DNA of 64,000 nt from NCBI RefSeq assembly GCF_900182925.1, contig NZ_LT900024.1, forward strand, positions 1,488,001 through 1,552,000. Direction: 5' to 3'. This document shows positions 8,303 to 17,850 of this stretch, one piece after another (the stretch's first letter is position 1; each line of letters begins with the position of its first letter). Position numbers and translations under genes: made by a program. This DNA is from Psychrobacter sp. LV10R520-6 (lineage in GTDB: Bacteria > Pseudomonadota > Gammaproteobacteria > Pseudomonadales > Moraxellaceae). The notes below the pieces were generated by a model, which searched no databases, had not been told where the DNA came from, and saw only the letters and a program-made list of their open reading frames with translations.

Positions 8303-10252
8303 ATGGCACTGATACATTTAAAAGACATCCACCTTGCCTTTGGCGTCGCTCCTGTTCTTGATGGCATTGACTTTGCTATCGATGCAGGCGAGCGCGTGTG
8401 CTTAATCGGCCGCAATGGCGAAGGCAAATCCACCTTGTTTAAGCTAATCAATAGCTCATTGCTGCCTGATAGCGGCGAAGTCATTATTAACAGCAGCGTG
8501 CGCGTTGCCATGCTCGAACAAGATGTGCCCGAAACCAACGGTAGAATATTAGATATCGTCATGGGTGGCAGTCGCCGTACCGCAGATCTACTGATTAATT
8601 ATAATAAGCAGACCGATCTATGCGCCAATGGCGATATGAATGCGTGCGAGCATATGGCAAATTTGCAACATGATATCGATGCGGTACATGGCTGGGATTT
8701 AGAGCGTGAAGCAACCCGTCTAATCACCACTATGGGACTCGATCCAGAAGATGACTTATCGTCGCTCTCCGGTGGTCGTAAGCGCCGTGTGCTCTTGGCG
8801 CGTTCTTTAGTTACTAAGCCTGATGTGCTGCTCCTTGATGAGCCTACCAACCATTTGGACGTTGAGAGTATCGAATGGCTTGAGCGCTTCTTATTAGATT
8901 GGCAAGGTCTGACATTATTGTTCGTCACCCATGATAGAGCTTTCGTCAATAAGCTATCGACTCGTATCATCGAGCTTGATCGCGGTCAGTTGACCAGCTA
9001 TGACGTCACTCAAGGCGCAGGCGGTTACGCACGCTATCAAGAGCTAAAAGAGCTCCAATTATTAGCTGAAGAGAAAAACAACGCTAACTTTGATAAAAAA
9101 CTGGCACAAGAAGAAGTTTGGATTCGCCAAGGAATCAAAGCTCGCCGTACTCGTAACGAAGGGCGCGTACGTGACCTAGAGGCGTTACGTACAGAGCGTG
9201 GCGACCGCCGTGAGCAAGTCGGCAACGTCAATATCACTATGGGGCAAGGTGAAAAAAGCGGCAAGCTGGTCTGTAAAGTTAAAAATCTACATCTTGAGTA
9301 TGATGGTAATGTCTTAGTCGATAACTTTACCACCGCCATTATGCGTGGTGACAAAATTGGTATTGTCGGGCCTAATGGCGCAGGCAAAACCACGCTTATT
9401 AAAGCCCTACTCGATATGTCTGACGATGAAGTGACCAAGACTGGTAGCGTTGAATTAGGCACTAGTTTAAAAATTGCCTTCTTTGATCAGTTGCGCGACC
9501 AGTTAGACCTTGAAGCCAGTGTTGCCCAAAATGTTTCAGAAGGCTCAGACTTCGTAGAAGTTGGTGGCCGCAAGACCCACATTATGAGCTATCTGCAAGA
9601 CTTCTTATTTGCCCCAGAGCGCGCACGTACACCGGTTAAGGCGTTATCAGGTGGTGAGCGTAACCGTGTACTGTTGGCCAAACAACTTTTGAAGCCTGCC
9701 AATATTTTAGTGCTCGATGAGCCCACCAACGACTTGGACATGGCAACCCTTGAGCTATTAGAAGAATCGGTCAGTAGCTTTAACGGTACGATATTGCTGA
9801 TCAGCCATGACCGCTCCTTTATGGACAACGTGGTTACTTCAACTTGGGTATTTGATACCAATGAAGAGGGTAAAGGTATCGTCAAAGAATATGTTGGCGG
9901 CTATCAAGAATATCTGGTACAAAAAACCCGCGAAGAAGCAGCCCTAGCGGCTAGATCTAGTAATAATGGGACGGCAAATAGTAAGCCTAACAGTAAGTCG
10001 GCACAAGCTGCTACTACCAAGCCTAATAAAGCAACCAAAAAACTTAATTTCAATGATCAGCGTGAGCTTGATAATTTACCAAAAGAAATTGCTGCTCTTG
10101 AAGCCGAACAAACTCAGCTACAAGAAAAGCTGGCTGATGGCTCATGGTTTAATCAAGACTTTGATGCTGCAACGGTTGCTAGTGAGCGCTTATTAGTCAT
10201 AGAAGATGAGATGATGCATAAGCTTGAGCGTTGGGATACACTTGAAGATTAA
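8303..10252 (+). CDS. uup: ABC-F family ATPase Uup
   Basis: 649 residues with two nucleotide-binding domains and no membrane segments, as in ABC-F proteins that act on ribosomes. First domain: Walker A GRNGEGKS (36-43), signature LSGGRK (155-160), Walker B LLLDEP (176-181). Second domain: Walker A GPNGAGKT, signature LSGGERN, Walker B VLDEP. Between them lies the charged linker helix region, and the last ~100 residues form a Lys/Glu-rich coiled coil (DNLPKEIAALEAEQTQLQEK), which is the Uup C-terminal DNA-binding domain. Uup influences transposon excision and ribosome function in E. coli. Start ATG 8303 gives direct entry into the first domain. It is a single gene. Confidence 0.9.
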   Translation: MALIHLKDIHLAFGVAPVLDGIDFAIDAGERVCLIGRNGEGKSTLFKLINSSLLPDSGEVIINSSVRVAMLEQDVPETNGRILDIVMGGSRRTADLLINYNKQTDLCANGDMNACEHMANLQHDIDAVHGWDLEREATRLITTMGLDPEDDLSSLSGGRKRRVLLARSLVTKPDVLLLDEPTNHLDVESIEWLERFLLDWQGLTLLFVTHDRAFVNKLSTRIIELDRGQLTSYDVTQGAGGYARYQELKELQLLAEEKNNANFDKKLAQEEVWIRQGIKARRTRNEGRVRDLEALRTERGDRREQVGNVNITMGQGEKSGKLVCKVKNLHLEYDGNVLVDNFTTAIMRGDKIGIVGPNGAGKTTLIKALLDMSDDEVTKTGSVELGTSLKIAFFDQLRDQLDLEASVAQNVSEGSDFVEVGGRKTHIMSYLQDFLFAPERARTPVKALSGGERNRVLLAKQLLKPANILVLDEPTNDLDMATLELLEESVSSFNGTILLISHDRSFMDNVVTSTWVFDTNEEGKGIVKEYVGGYQEYLVQKTREEAALAARSSNNGTANSKPNSKSAQAATTKPNKATKKLNFNDQRELDNLPKEIAALEAEQTQLQEKLADGSWFNQDFDAATVASERLLVIEDEMMHKLERWDTLED

Positions 10253-10418
10253 TTGCCGATGCTAAAAGCTTTGATTTAACAACTTTCATTTGAAGATGCT
10301 GTTATTTAGAAACCTTTTTTTAAAGATTCTTTTTTAGAGATTGTTTTTTAGAGATTGTTTTTTCAAAGTTTTTTTAAAACTTAGCCACAATTGTTATGGT
10401 GTCACACAAAATGATAGT

Positions 10419-10502
10419 TAGTGGCTTTTGACCGTTTACACATGGGAAATGTACTGAAAGTAGTGGCTTTTGACCGTTTACACATGGGAAATGTACTGAA
10501 AG
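10419..10502. repeat. Perfect tandem duplication of a 42-bp unit
   Basis: Positions 10419-10460 and 10461-10502 are identical 42-bp copies beginning TAGTGGCTTTTGACCG and ending ATGTACTGAAAG; the following TTAGTG restarts the unit. It lies in the 606-bp gap between uup and petA. Just before it (10310-10376) is a run of T-rich near-repeats (TTTTTTAGAGATTG twice). A weak stem AAATCCTG/CAGGGATTTTTT at 10612-10656 might be a terminator. No gene is seen in the gap; the petABC promoter must lie in 10503-10840. Confidence 0.8.
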
Positions 10503-10858
10503 TTAGTGAACATTGTCTTAATTTCGAGTATCATTCCCTACTAATTAATACCCTTATTAATTTTAAGGTAATTATCAACATTACACTCTAATAAAAAAGT
10601 GCTAATAGACCAAATCCTGATCTTAAACATTGATACCAGTGCAGCAGGGATTTTTTCTAATGCTCAACTGTTAAAGAGGTCTTGTCAGGATATTTTATTT
10701 TTAACACAATAATTTATTTTATGACCAAAATAGCTTAGAATAGCAACAATTAGTAAAATTAGGCACAGCTAACGTGGCTTGTAATTGATATCGTAATTTT
10801 TCTAAGCCATAAACCCAGTGTGGGATAATCCCATTTCATTCACCTGGAGGAAGTATTA

Positions 10859-11443
10859 ATGAGCCAAGCCGAAGGCGTTAATGTACAGCGCCGTAGAGTT
10901 CTAATTGCTACGACTGCCGCGATTGGTGCAGTTGGGGTAGCTGCGGTTGCGACACCTTTTGTCCGTTCTTGGACGCCAAGCGCTAGAGCAGAAGCTGCAG
11001 GGGCTGCAATTACCCAAGATATTGGTTCTATCGAAGAGGGACAAATGATTGTCCTAAAATATCGCGGTAAGCCTACCTATGTGGTGAAACGCACCCAAGA
11101 TATGTTAGATAAACTAGATGAAGTTAAGCCATTGCTGGTTGATCCTGATTCTAGCGAATCTGTTCAGCCTGAATACTGTACCAATCCTACTCGTTCCTTA
11201 GAACCAACAGTGTTGGTCGTTTATGGCGTGTGTACGCATTTAGGCTGTGCACCAAACTACCGTCCTGACGTTGGCGCAGCTGACTTAGGCGGTAATGACT
11301 GGTATGGCGGGTTTTTCTGCCCTTGTCACGGCTCTAAGTATGACTTAGCAGGCCGCGTCTATAGCGGTGTTCCTGCTCCGCTTAACTTACCCATCCCAGA
11401 ATATAGTATGGATGGTACCATCTTGACGGTTGGGGAGGCTTAA
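10859..11443 (+). CDS. petA: Ubiquinol-cytochrome c reductase iron-sulfur subunit (Rieske)
   Basis: 194 residues. A twin-arginine type N-terminus (QRRRVLIATTAAIGAV) leads into a single membrane anchor; the soluble domain carries the two Rieske cluster boxes CTHLGC and CPCHGS, giving two Cys and two His ligands for the 2Fe-2S centre. In the bc1 complex it takes the first electron from ubiquinol and passes it to cytochrome c1. Start ATG 10859 has a perfect GGAGG nine bases before it. First gene of petABC: one base separates its stop from the petB start, so the three are translated together. Confidence 0.96.
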   Translation: MSQAEGVNVQRRRVLIATTAAIGAVGVAAVATPFVRSWTPSARAEAAGAAITQDIGSIEEGQMIVLKYRGKPTYVVKRTQDMLDKLDEVKPLLVDPDSSESVQPEYCTNPTRSLEPTVLVVYGVCTHLGCAPNYRPDVGAADLGGNDWYGGFFCPCHGSKYDLAGRVYSGVPAPLNLPIPEYSMDGTILTVGEA

Positions 11444-11444
11444 T

Positions 11445-12671
11445 ATGAGTATGGGTAAAAAAATTATGCATTGGGTGGACGCGCGCTTTCCGGCGACTGA
11501 AACCTATGAATACCATATGTCAAAGTACTATGCACCAAAGAACTTTAACTTTTGGTATTTCTTTGGCGTGTTATCAATGGTGGTATTGGTCAACCAATTA
11601 ATCACCGGTATTTGGCTTACCATGATGTACAACCCAAGTGCCGAAGGAGCATTTGCGTCTGTTCAATATATCATGCGTGACGTTAAGGGCGGCTGGCTGA
11701 TTCGTTATATGCACTCTACAGGCGCCTCAGCGTTCTTTGTAGTGGTATATCTGCATATGTTTAGAGCGTTACTCTATGGCTCTTACCAGAAGCCACGTGA
11801 GCTAATCTGGCTCATCGGTATGGGCATTTACTTAGCCTTGATGGCAGAAGGCTTCTTCGGTTACTTATTACCGTGGGGCAACATGTCATTCTGGGGCGCG
11901 CAGGTTATCTTAAACCTCCCTGCTGCTCTACCAGTTATTGGTGATGGGCTTGCTGAATGGGTGCGTGGTGATTACATCATCTCAGGTATTACTCTAAACC
12001 GTTTCTTTGCGCTACACGTGGTTGCTATTCCGCTAGTATTAGTCGGTCTGGTATTCATGCATTTAGTGGCACTGCATCATGTGGGTTCTAACAACCCTGA
12101 TGGTATTGACATTAAAAAGCTCAAAGACAAGAACGGTGTGCCATTAGACGGTATCGAGTTCCATCCGTATTATACCGTGCACGATATGGTCGGTATTGTG
12201 GTGTTCTTTATTTGCTTCTTTGCAGTGGTATTCTTCTTTCCAGAAGGCGGCGGATATTTCCTTGAGCCCCCTAACTTTGAAGCAGCAAACCCACTGAAAA
12301 CGCCTGCACATATTGCACCAGTATGGTACTACACGCCGTTCTACGCCATCTTACGTGCGATTCCTGATAAGCTTGGTGGTGTTGTCGCGATGGGTGGTGC
12401 AATTGCGGTATTATTCTTAATACCCTGGCTTGATAGATCGCCGGTACGCTCTATGCGTTATAAAGGTATCTTATCTAAAATCGCTCTAACTGTCTTTGCG
12501 ATTAGCTTCTTAGCTTTAGGTTATTTAGGCGCGACGCCAACTTCGCCAACAGCAACCCTAATGGCGCGTATATTCACAGTCTTGTATTTCTTGTTTTTCT
12601 TACTGATGCCCATTTACACATCCATTGAGAAGTGTAAACAGCCACCAGAACGCGTTACCGGAGGTCACTAA
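11445..12671 (+). CDS. petB: Cytochrome b subunit of the bc1 complex
   Basis: 408 residues from ATG 11445, chosen because GGGGAGG (11432-11438) is correctly spaced; an in-frame TTG at 11430 would add five residues but overlaps that site. Full-length (unsplit) cytochrome b with eight predicted membrane spans; conserved elements include GGWLIRYMHSTGAS and the HVVAIPLVLVGLVFMHLVAL region with paired heme-ligand histidines, and the Qo-site motif PVWYYTPFYAILRAIPDK with the PEWY-like element read here as PVWY. It holds both b hemes and the two quinone sites. Its stop overlaps the petC start by one base (TAATG). Confidence 0.95.
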   Translation: MSMGKKIMHWVDARFPATETYEYHMSKYYAPKNFNFWYFFGVLSMVVLVNQLITGIWLTMMYNPSAEGAFASVQYIMRDVKGGWLIRYMHSTGASAFFVVVYLHMFRALLYGSYQKPRELIWLIGMGIYLALMAEGFFGYLLPWGNMSFWGAQVILNLPAALPVIGDGLAEWVRGDYIISGITLNRFFALHVVAIPLVLVGLVFMHLVALHHVGSNNPDGIDIKKLKDKNGVPLDGIEFHPYYTVHDMVGIVVFFICFFAVVFFFPEGGGYFLEPPNFEAANPLKTPAHIAPVWYYTPFYAILRAIPDKLGGVVAMGGAIAVLFLIPWLDRSPVRSMRYKGILSKIALTVFAISFLALGYLGATPTSPTATLMARIFTVLYFLFFLLMPIYTSIEKCKQPPERVTGGH

Positions 12672-13384
12672 TGAACACGCTAATAAAATCCCTAGCTGGT
12701 TTGGGCTTAGGCGCGGCATTAACCTTGACTGCTGGTACTGCGCTGGCAGCAGGCAGTGGATGCGGGACATTCACCAACGCTGAAGGTGTTGAAGAGCACT
12801 TAGCCTGTAGTGAAGCCCCGATTGATTTTACCAATAAGGGCTCGCTACAAAACGGCGCGAAGTTGTTTATGAACTACTGCGCCGGTTGTCACTCAGCGAA
12901 GTACGTTCGCCATTCACGTATCGCTAAAGACTTAGCGATTCCACCTGAGCTGGTCGAAAAGTATTTGATGGTGACTACGGATCAAATCGGTGATCACATC
13001 GACGCTGAGATTGATCCTGACATTCAAGCCTCGTGGTTCGGGGCTGCGCCTCCAGATCTTTCGCTTGAGACCAGACTGCGCGGTGATGACTGGGTTTATA
13101 CCTATCTATTATCGTTCTATGAAGATCCAAGTCGTCCTTGGGGTGCGAATAACTTAGTACTACAGAACGCAGCGATGCCCCATGTACTGAACAATCTGCA
13201 ACAAAGCTTGAGTCAAGAAGAGTTCGAAAGCGAAGTGGGCGATTTGGTTAACTTCATGGCATGGATGGCGGAGCCTAATCGTCATAATCGTCAAGTTATT
13301 GGCTTCTTTGTCATTTTGTTCTTACTAGTCTTGCTCATTCCGGTCTATCTGCTGAATAAAGAGTTCTGGAAAGACGTTAAGTAA
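12671..13384 (+). CDS. petC: Cytochrome c1 of the bc1 complex
   Basis: 237 residues. Signal peptide ending near GTALA/AGS, heme-binding motif CAGCH at about residues 71-75, conserved APPDLSLETRLRG stretch, and an AMPH segment supplying the methionine axial ligand. A C-terminal helix (VIGFFVILFLLVLLIPVYLL) anchors it in the inner membrane with the heme domain in the periplasm. It hands electrons to soluble cytochromes c. It is translationally coupled to petB and closed by a strong terminator. Confidence 0.95.
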   Translation: MNTLIKSLAGLGLGAALTLTAGTALAAGSGCGTFTNAEGVEEHLACSEAPIDFTNKGSLQNGAKLFMNYCAGCHSAKYVRHSRIAKDLAIPPELVEKYLMVTTDQIGDHIDAEIDPDIQASWFGAAPPDLSLETRLRGDDWVYTYLLSFYEDPSRPWGANNLVLQNAAMPHVLNNLQQSLSQEEFESEVGDLVNFMAWMAEPNRHNRQVIGFFVILFLLVLLIPVYLLNKEFWKDVK

Positions 13385-13402
13385 GTTTAATTTATTTCTC
13401 AA

Positions 13403-13430
13403 AAAAAGCACTACTTCGGTAGTGCTTTTT
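13403..13430 (+). terminator. Terminator of petABC (UUCG loop)
   Basis: AAAAAGCACTAC (13403-13414) and GTAGTGCTTTTT (13419-13430) are perfect arms closed by the extra-stable TTCG tetraloop; works on both strands. Confidence 0.9.
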
Positions 13431-13636
13431 CGTATTTAACTTTAGGGTAAATAAACACTTACCTCTTGTATTTTATGAATCTACATTTACCTAGATAAAT
13501 GATTGCAAAATAGGACGAAAAGTTATCAATCAGTATGATAAAAATCACGTAAGCTCTCCTAGTTTACGCTTCCTACCTTGATAAATAGGGTGACTTTGTT
13601 TACGATGGCAGCCTTAACTATTAACATTAGGCTTTC

Positions 13637-14251
13637 ATGATTGATGCGAATGACATACCAAGTAGTCAGCTTATTTTATACGCTGATGATGGCTACGACA
13701 GTCATGTAGTGCGCCTATTACTTGAAGAAAAGAAGCTGGCTTATTATTTGTCCCGCTTGCACTCAGAGCGTCCCGAAGACCTAACCGAGCTGAACCCTTA
13801 TCATACTTTACCTGTTTTACAGCAGCGTGATATTGCGCTGTATGAGATCAATGTTATCTTTGAATATATTGAAGAACGTTATCACACTAACAAGCTTTTG
13901 CCTGATACCCCTCAAGGGCGTGCGCAATTTCGGCAATTGGCTTGGCGTATTCAACGCGATTGGTTGGTACTGGGTAAACGACTGCTTATGCACCCAGATA
14001 GCTTCAATAAAGCGCAAGCCGCTATGGCAAAAAAACAGCTGACCGACTCTTTGATTACTTTATCACCGCTATTCGCTCATAAACCTTATTTTATGGCAGA
14101 TGATTTTGGTTGGTGTGATGTGCTGCTGGCACCGCTATTATGGCGATTAGATGAGATGGGTATCACTTTACCTCCGGCCATTAGCCGTCCTTTACTTGAT
14201 TATCAAACGCGCCTATTCGAACGCGAAAGTTTTCAGAAGAGTGTCCGTTGA
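13637..14251 (+). CDS. sspA: Stringent starvation protein A (SspA)
   Basis: 204 residues of glutathione-S-transferase fold: an N-terminal thioredoxin-like part (residues about 10-85, with LPVLQQRDIALYEINVIFEYIEERY) and an all-helical C-terminal part. SspA binds RNA polymerase and modulates transcription under starvation and acid stress; it is not an active transferase. The conserved pairing with sspB immediately downstream, as in other Gammaproteobacteria, supports the call. Start ATG 13637 has little ribosome-binding sequence upstream. The petABC-sspAB order is common in this class. Confidence 0.92.
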   Translation: MIDANDIPSSQLILYADDGYDSHVVRLLLEEKKLAYYLSRLHSERPEDLTELNPYHTLPVLQQRDIALYEINVIFEYIEERYHTNKLLPDTPQGRAQFRQLAWRIQRDWLVLGKRLLMHPDSFNKAQAAMAKKQLTDSLITLSPLFAHKPYFMADDFGWCDVLLAPLLWRLDEMGITLPPAISRPLLDYQTRLFERESFQKSVR

Positions 14252-14345
14252 TCAACCAATAATCAACTAAGCTAAATAATAAAGCGAGGAAACCATAATT
14301 TCGCTAAAATATTAACTTAATACCCTAAACACAGGAAATAATAAG

Positions 14346-14792
14346 ATGAGCGAGACCACTACTTCTATTACTCCCACCCGCCCATATATAGTGCGCGCGC
14401 TTTATCAATGGATAGAAGATAATGCGCTCACGCCATACTTGATGGTCGATGCAACTGCTGAAAATGTACAGATCCCTACCGAACATGTACAAGATGGTCG
14501 TATTGTGCTCAATATTGCCAGCCGCGCTACCGGTAATATGAGTATAGAAAACGACTATATTCACTTTAGTGCGCGCTTTAGTGGCGTATCGCAAGATATT
14601 TGGGTACCACTTAACGCGGTACTGGGTATTTATGCCAAAGAAAACTCACAAGGGATGTTTTTTGACCCTAATGAATATGATAATTATCAACCAGAAGACG
14701 ATGCCTCTGGGTCATCTTCTAAGCAAGATACAACTACTGGGCCTACTAAACCCAAACGTGATAATAAAGCAGGCTTAAAAGTTTTAAAGTAA
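14346..14792 (+). CDS. sspB: ClpXP protease specificity-enhancing factor (SspB)
   Basis: 148 residues. The folded domain spans about residues 10-110 (RPYIVRALYQWIEDNALTPY, then HVQDGRIVLNIA and a FSGVSQDIWVP beta-strand), which binds the SsrA degradation tag. A flexible acidic/Ser linker follows, and the end AGLKVLK matches the short ClpX-docking tail of SspB. It therefore delivers SsrA-tagged and other substrates to ClpXP. Start ATG 14346 follows AGGAAATAATAAG. It is 94 bp after sspA and followed by a terminator. Confidence 0.95.
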   Translation: MSETTTSITPTRPYIVRALYQWIEDNALTPYLMVDATAENVQIPTEHVQDGRIVLNIASRATGNMSIENDYIHFSARFSGVSQDIWVPLNAVLGIYAKENSQGMFFDPNEYDNYQPEDDASGSSSKQDTTTGPTKPKRDNKAGLKVLK

Positions 14793-14823
14793 TAGATATA
14801 GTGGTTTAATTTTAGTTAAACAC

Positions 14824-14860
14824 AAAAAAGCTGGGCGTATTGGACACGTCCAGCTTTTTT
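14824..14860 (+). terminator. Terminator between sspB and dcd
   Basis: AAAAAAGCTGG and CCAGCTTTTTT arms with an extended inner stem; T-runs on both strands, so it can serve convergent sspB and dcd. Confidence 0.85.
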
Positions 14861-14900
14861 GTTTGTTGCTTATCTGCCAAAGGCTAAGCTTTAATCACTA

Positions 14901-15476
14901 CTAGGTTCTTGGTAGTGTCACACCTTTTTGGCCTTGGTATTTACCGCCGCGGTCTTTATAGCTGGTCTCACAAACATCATCGGCATCACTTTGGAAAAAC
15001 AACATTTGCGCGACTCCTTCGCCAGCATAAATACGTGCCGGCAAATTGGTAGTATTACTAAACTCTAAGGTCACATGCCCTTCCCACTCTGGCTCAAGTG
15101 GCGTGACATTGACGATAATACCGCAACGCGCATAGGTTGATTTACCAAGGCAAATAGTCAGTACGTCACGTGGAATACGGAAATATTCAACCGTACGTGC
15201 CAGCGCAAATGAGTTGGGCGGAATAATGCACTCATCGCCGACAATATCAATAAAACTTCTTTTATCGAAGTTTTTTGGATCGACAACCACTGAATGAACG
15301 TTGGTAAAAACCTTGAACTCAGGTGCACAGCGCACATCGTAACCGTAGCTTGAGGTACCATAACTGATCAAGCGCTCTCCGTCGTCATTAAAGCGTACTT
15401 GACCGGCTTCAAATGGCTCAATCATGTCATGAGCTTCAGCCATTTGACGAATCCAGCGGTCAGATTTGATAGACAT
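14901..15476 (-). CDS. dcd: dCTP deaminase (Dcd)
   Basis: 191 residues from ATG 15476; this start has AAGGA at 6-nt spacing, while the ATG two codons upstream sits directly on that ribosome-binding site. Motifs of the dUTPase-like trimeric fold are clear: [29 protein letters not shown] with the catalytic Glu region, and [12 protein letters not shown] near the end. It converts dCTP to dUTP, the first step of dTMP supply. A single gene convergent with sspB. The 190-residue form is that of Acinetobacter relatives. Confidence 0.93.
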   Translation of the reverse strand: MSIKSDRWIRQMAEAHDMIEPFEAGQVRFNDDGERLISYGTSSYGYDVRCAPEFKVFTNVHSVVVDPKNFDKRSFIDIVGDECIIPPNSFALARTVEYFRIPRDVLTICLGKSTYARCGIIVNVTPLEPEWEGHVTLEFSNTTNLPARIYAGEGVAQMLFFQSDADDVCETSYKDRGGKYQGQKGVTLPRT

Positions 15477-15613
15477 TGTCATTCCTTAGCGAGTATTGAA
15501 TAGCGGTTATGATCTTACTAGTATTTTGATAGCGACGATTATACGGAATTGAGTGCACAATTTATAGGGTCGATGGCGTTTAAAGTAAATCTATAATTAA
15601 TATAACGGAGTAC

Positions 15614-16060
15614 TTACCACTTCGCAAAGTGATCTTCCGCCAATCCTATGACTTTATCAATTTTAACAACCTGGTCTCCTATCCGAATCTCCCCACTATA
15701 CTCGCCAAGCCATTGCTCAAAAATACTAGCAATCATACCAAAGTTATCGGTTTTTTGATAAACAGTAATAGGCATAAACGTCAAATCAATATCGACCTTG
15801 CTCCAGCCGAGATTCTGATGGTAAATGTGCCAAGGCTGGAGATTTTTTGTGCTTGTATTTTGGTTAATTTTGTCTTGCGAGTTTATCTCATTGCGAGAGA
15901 ATAGTACTGGCGTTAAATAAAAGATTTGTCCATCAAGCCAGCAAGCGTTTTCACTCATCCCCGTTTCGTTAACACCCATAGATAAATTCAGTAGGAAGTG
16001 GTGGCCGTCCGGCAAGTAACCATTAATACAGGTCCAAAACCAATTGGTCTCATGACGCAT
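15614..16060 (-). pseudogene. C-terminal part of a DUF2804-type protein, probably a remnant
   Basis: The frame encodes RHETNWFWTCINGYLPDG, an ACWLDGQIFYLTPV segment, and a GDQVVKIDKVIGLAEDHFAKW end, which resemble the C-terminal half of DUF2804 proteins, normally well over 300 residues. The frame continues upstream only for four codons (TLGY) before a TAG at 16073-16075, and no convincing N-terminal half is found in 16076-16270 in any reverse frame, although one frame there is open for about 35 codons. I read it as a decayed gene; expression of the 148-residue piece from ATG 16060 cannot be excluded. Function of the family is unknown. Confidence 0.5.
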
Positions 16061-16270
16061 ATAGCCCAGGGTCTAATCAGTAGATGACTGTGATAATCAA
16101 GATAGTTGATGTTTTTAACTTGGGCAAAGACCGTTTTGAATGAGGTTATCAATGGTAGGTCGAGACTGATAGCTACTTTGAGCAGATAATGCCGGCATAT
16201 TAATTAACATCCTTGTTTATTAATAACAATACATTCTATTCAGTTTATTTTGTCCCTACTGCTCAACCAG

Positions 16271-17497
16271 CTAAAAAATACGCTTATTATCAATAGGCTT
16301 AGCAAATCTATCGATATTGGCTTCAATATTTTTGGCAATGCTTATATAGTACGGCGCAAATTCATCATCCGCTAAAACACTTGGCTCACCTTTATCCACC
16401 TGTGCGCGGATACCAGTAGCTAGTGGCAGTTGCCCTAATAATGGCACATGGTATTGCTCAGCAATACGCTCGCCACCACCAACACCAAAAATTGCTTCAG
16501 TATGATTACAGTTGCTACAAGTGTGCAGTGCCATATTCTCCACTACGCCTAGCACCGGAATATTGGTTTTGTTGAACATCTCAATACCTTTTTGGGCATC
16601 AAGTAGCGCAATATGCTGCGGAGTAGTAACAATAACTGCGCCGGTTACTGGAATGCGCTGCGCTAGCGTCAGCTGAATATCACCGGTGCCGGGAGGCATA
16701 TCAATGACTAGATAATCAAGCTGTGGCCAATTGGTTTGGTTAAACAGTTGCATTAGTGCACCGGTCGCTTTTGGTCCGCGCCATGCCACCGGCGTATTAT
16801 CACCATCGAGCAAGCTACCAATAGATAACATCGCCATGCCATGAGCATTAACCGGTATAAATTGTTCGTTTTCTAGCTCAGGCCTTACATCAGCCACGCC
16901 TAGCATAGTAGGCATACTGGGCCCATAAATATCCGCATCGAGCACGCCGACACGGTTACCAAGCTTTTGTAATGCTAAGGCAATATTGACAGTAGTGGTT
17001 GATTTACCCACCCCGCCTTTACCAGAAGCCACCACGATAATATGGCGAATATGTGGATGCGGAGACAGTGATGCTTGGGTGGGAGCTGCTTTGCTAATAG
17101 GTGGTTCTGGATCAGGGTTAGATTGTGCTGGAGCCTGAGAAGCACTGGATGACTTACTCATGGCATCAGTCGTTTTTGGCATGCTTTTAGGCAAGCTTGT
17201 AGACGCGCCTTTATCTGACGCTAACAAACGCACATTCATATGAATCGCTTTGATACCATGAGGTTGCAGCAATTGTCCCAGTTCTTGCTGAATGGTTTCG
17301 GGGTCGCTGTCTTGTGGTAGGCGCAAATCTAAAGTGAGCTGATCACCGTCGCGATCTAATCCGGTTACCATCTGTGCAATACTGGTCTCACCCACTTCAT
17401 AACCTAGCAGCACCTTATCAACAGAGCTATCACGGGCTGCTCGCTGCTCTGAGGTTTTAGATTTTGAGGGGGTTATTTTTTTTATAAAATTAAACAT
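16271..17497 (-). CDS. apbC: Mrp/ApbC-type iron-sulfur cluster carrier ATPase
   Basis: 408 residues. An N-terminal MIP18-like (DUF59) region of about 90 residues, a Ser/Pro/Gln-rich linker at about 105-145, then the deviant Walker A ASGKGGVGKSTTTVN, DADIYGPSMPTMLG, and the DMPPGTGD switch region. A CSNC motif near residue 325 would hold the bridging 4Fe-4S cluster at the dimer interface. The protein is a cytosolic P-loop NTPase that assembles or carries Fe-S clusters. The ATG at 17497 follows AGGTAGCT. The linker is longer than in E. coli ApbC. Symbol could equally be mrp. Confidence 0.9.
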   Translation of the reverse strand: MFNFIKKITPSKSKTSEQRAARDSSVDKVLLGYEVGETSIAQMVTGLDRDGDQLTLDLRLPQDSDPETIQQELGQLLQPHGIKAIHMNVRLLASDKGASTSLPKSMPKTTDAMSKSSSASQAPAQSNPDPEPPISKAAPTQASLSPHPHIRHIIVVASGKGGVGKSTTTVNIALALQKLGNRVGVLDADIYGPSMPTMLGVADVRPELENEQFIPVNAHGMAMLSIGSLLDGDNTPVAWRGPKATGALMQLFNQTNWPQLDYLVIDMPPGTGDIQLTLAQRIPVTGAVIVTTPQHIALLDAQKGIEMFNKTNIPVLGVVENMALHTCSNCNHTEAIFGVGGGERIAEQYHVPLLGQLPLATGIRAQVDKGEPSVLADDEFAPYYISIAKNIEANIDRFAKPIDNKRIF

Positions 17498-17635
17498 AGC
17501 TACCTTTACTGTCTATAAGAATATGTAAGTGTGGCATTATTATTATGAAATTAGCGATAAATTAACCTAACGACAATAAAATAAAAATAGACGCCAACGC
17601 TATTAAGCGTATTAGTGTAGCCGAATTATGATCAC

Positions 17636-17671
17636 AAAAAAACCATAACGCCAGTAAGCCTAACATTATGG
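17636..17671 (-). terminator. Minus-strand terminator beyond the IS605-type element
   Basis: CCATAACG (17643-17650) pairs with CATTATGG (17664-17671), one G-T pair, and the minus strand continues into seven T. It lies just outside the predicted IS end at 17674 and was probably the terminator of the sco operon before the element inserted. Confidence 0.6.
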
Positions 17672-17673
17672 TA

Positions 17674-17850
17674 TTGACATACTCCCCCCACTTTCACATG
17701 GCTCAAGTGGGGGATTCTAAAAGCCGAAGCTCTTAGGTGACATCCTCACGGTTGTCACAAGTTTTCTGTTTCAACGGGCGACCTTTACTGCATCCTCCCT
17801 CCACAGACAAAACGGCATGTCCTGCCGCCAATACATTACGTGCCGCATTA
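17674..17850 (-). ncRNA. Predicted omega (re)RNA of TnpB
   Basis: In IS200/IS605 elements the guide RNA for TnpB overlaps the tnpB 3' end and the right end, and its guide is the flanking host DNA. Here that would be the tnpB tail, the 59 bp after its stop with the hairpin CCCCCACTT/AAGTGGGGG, and a guide beginning just outside 17674 (minus strand TACCATAATG...). The upstream limit is a guess; the RNA is inferred from family knowledge and not proven by sequence alone. Confidence 0.4.
17685..17713 (-). repeat. Right-end hairpin of the IS605-type element
   Basis: CCCCCACTT (17685-17693) and AAGTGGGGG (17705-17713) are perfect 9-bp arms with an 11-nt loop, located between the tnpB stop and the predicted TCAA cleavage site. 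TnpA recognises such single-stranded hairpins. Confidence 0.8.

Noticed and set aside
8281..9885. Several minus-strand open frames opposite uup
   Set aside because: They mirror the ATPase codons and have Ser/Arg/Leu-rich composition typical of antisense shadows.
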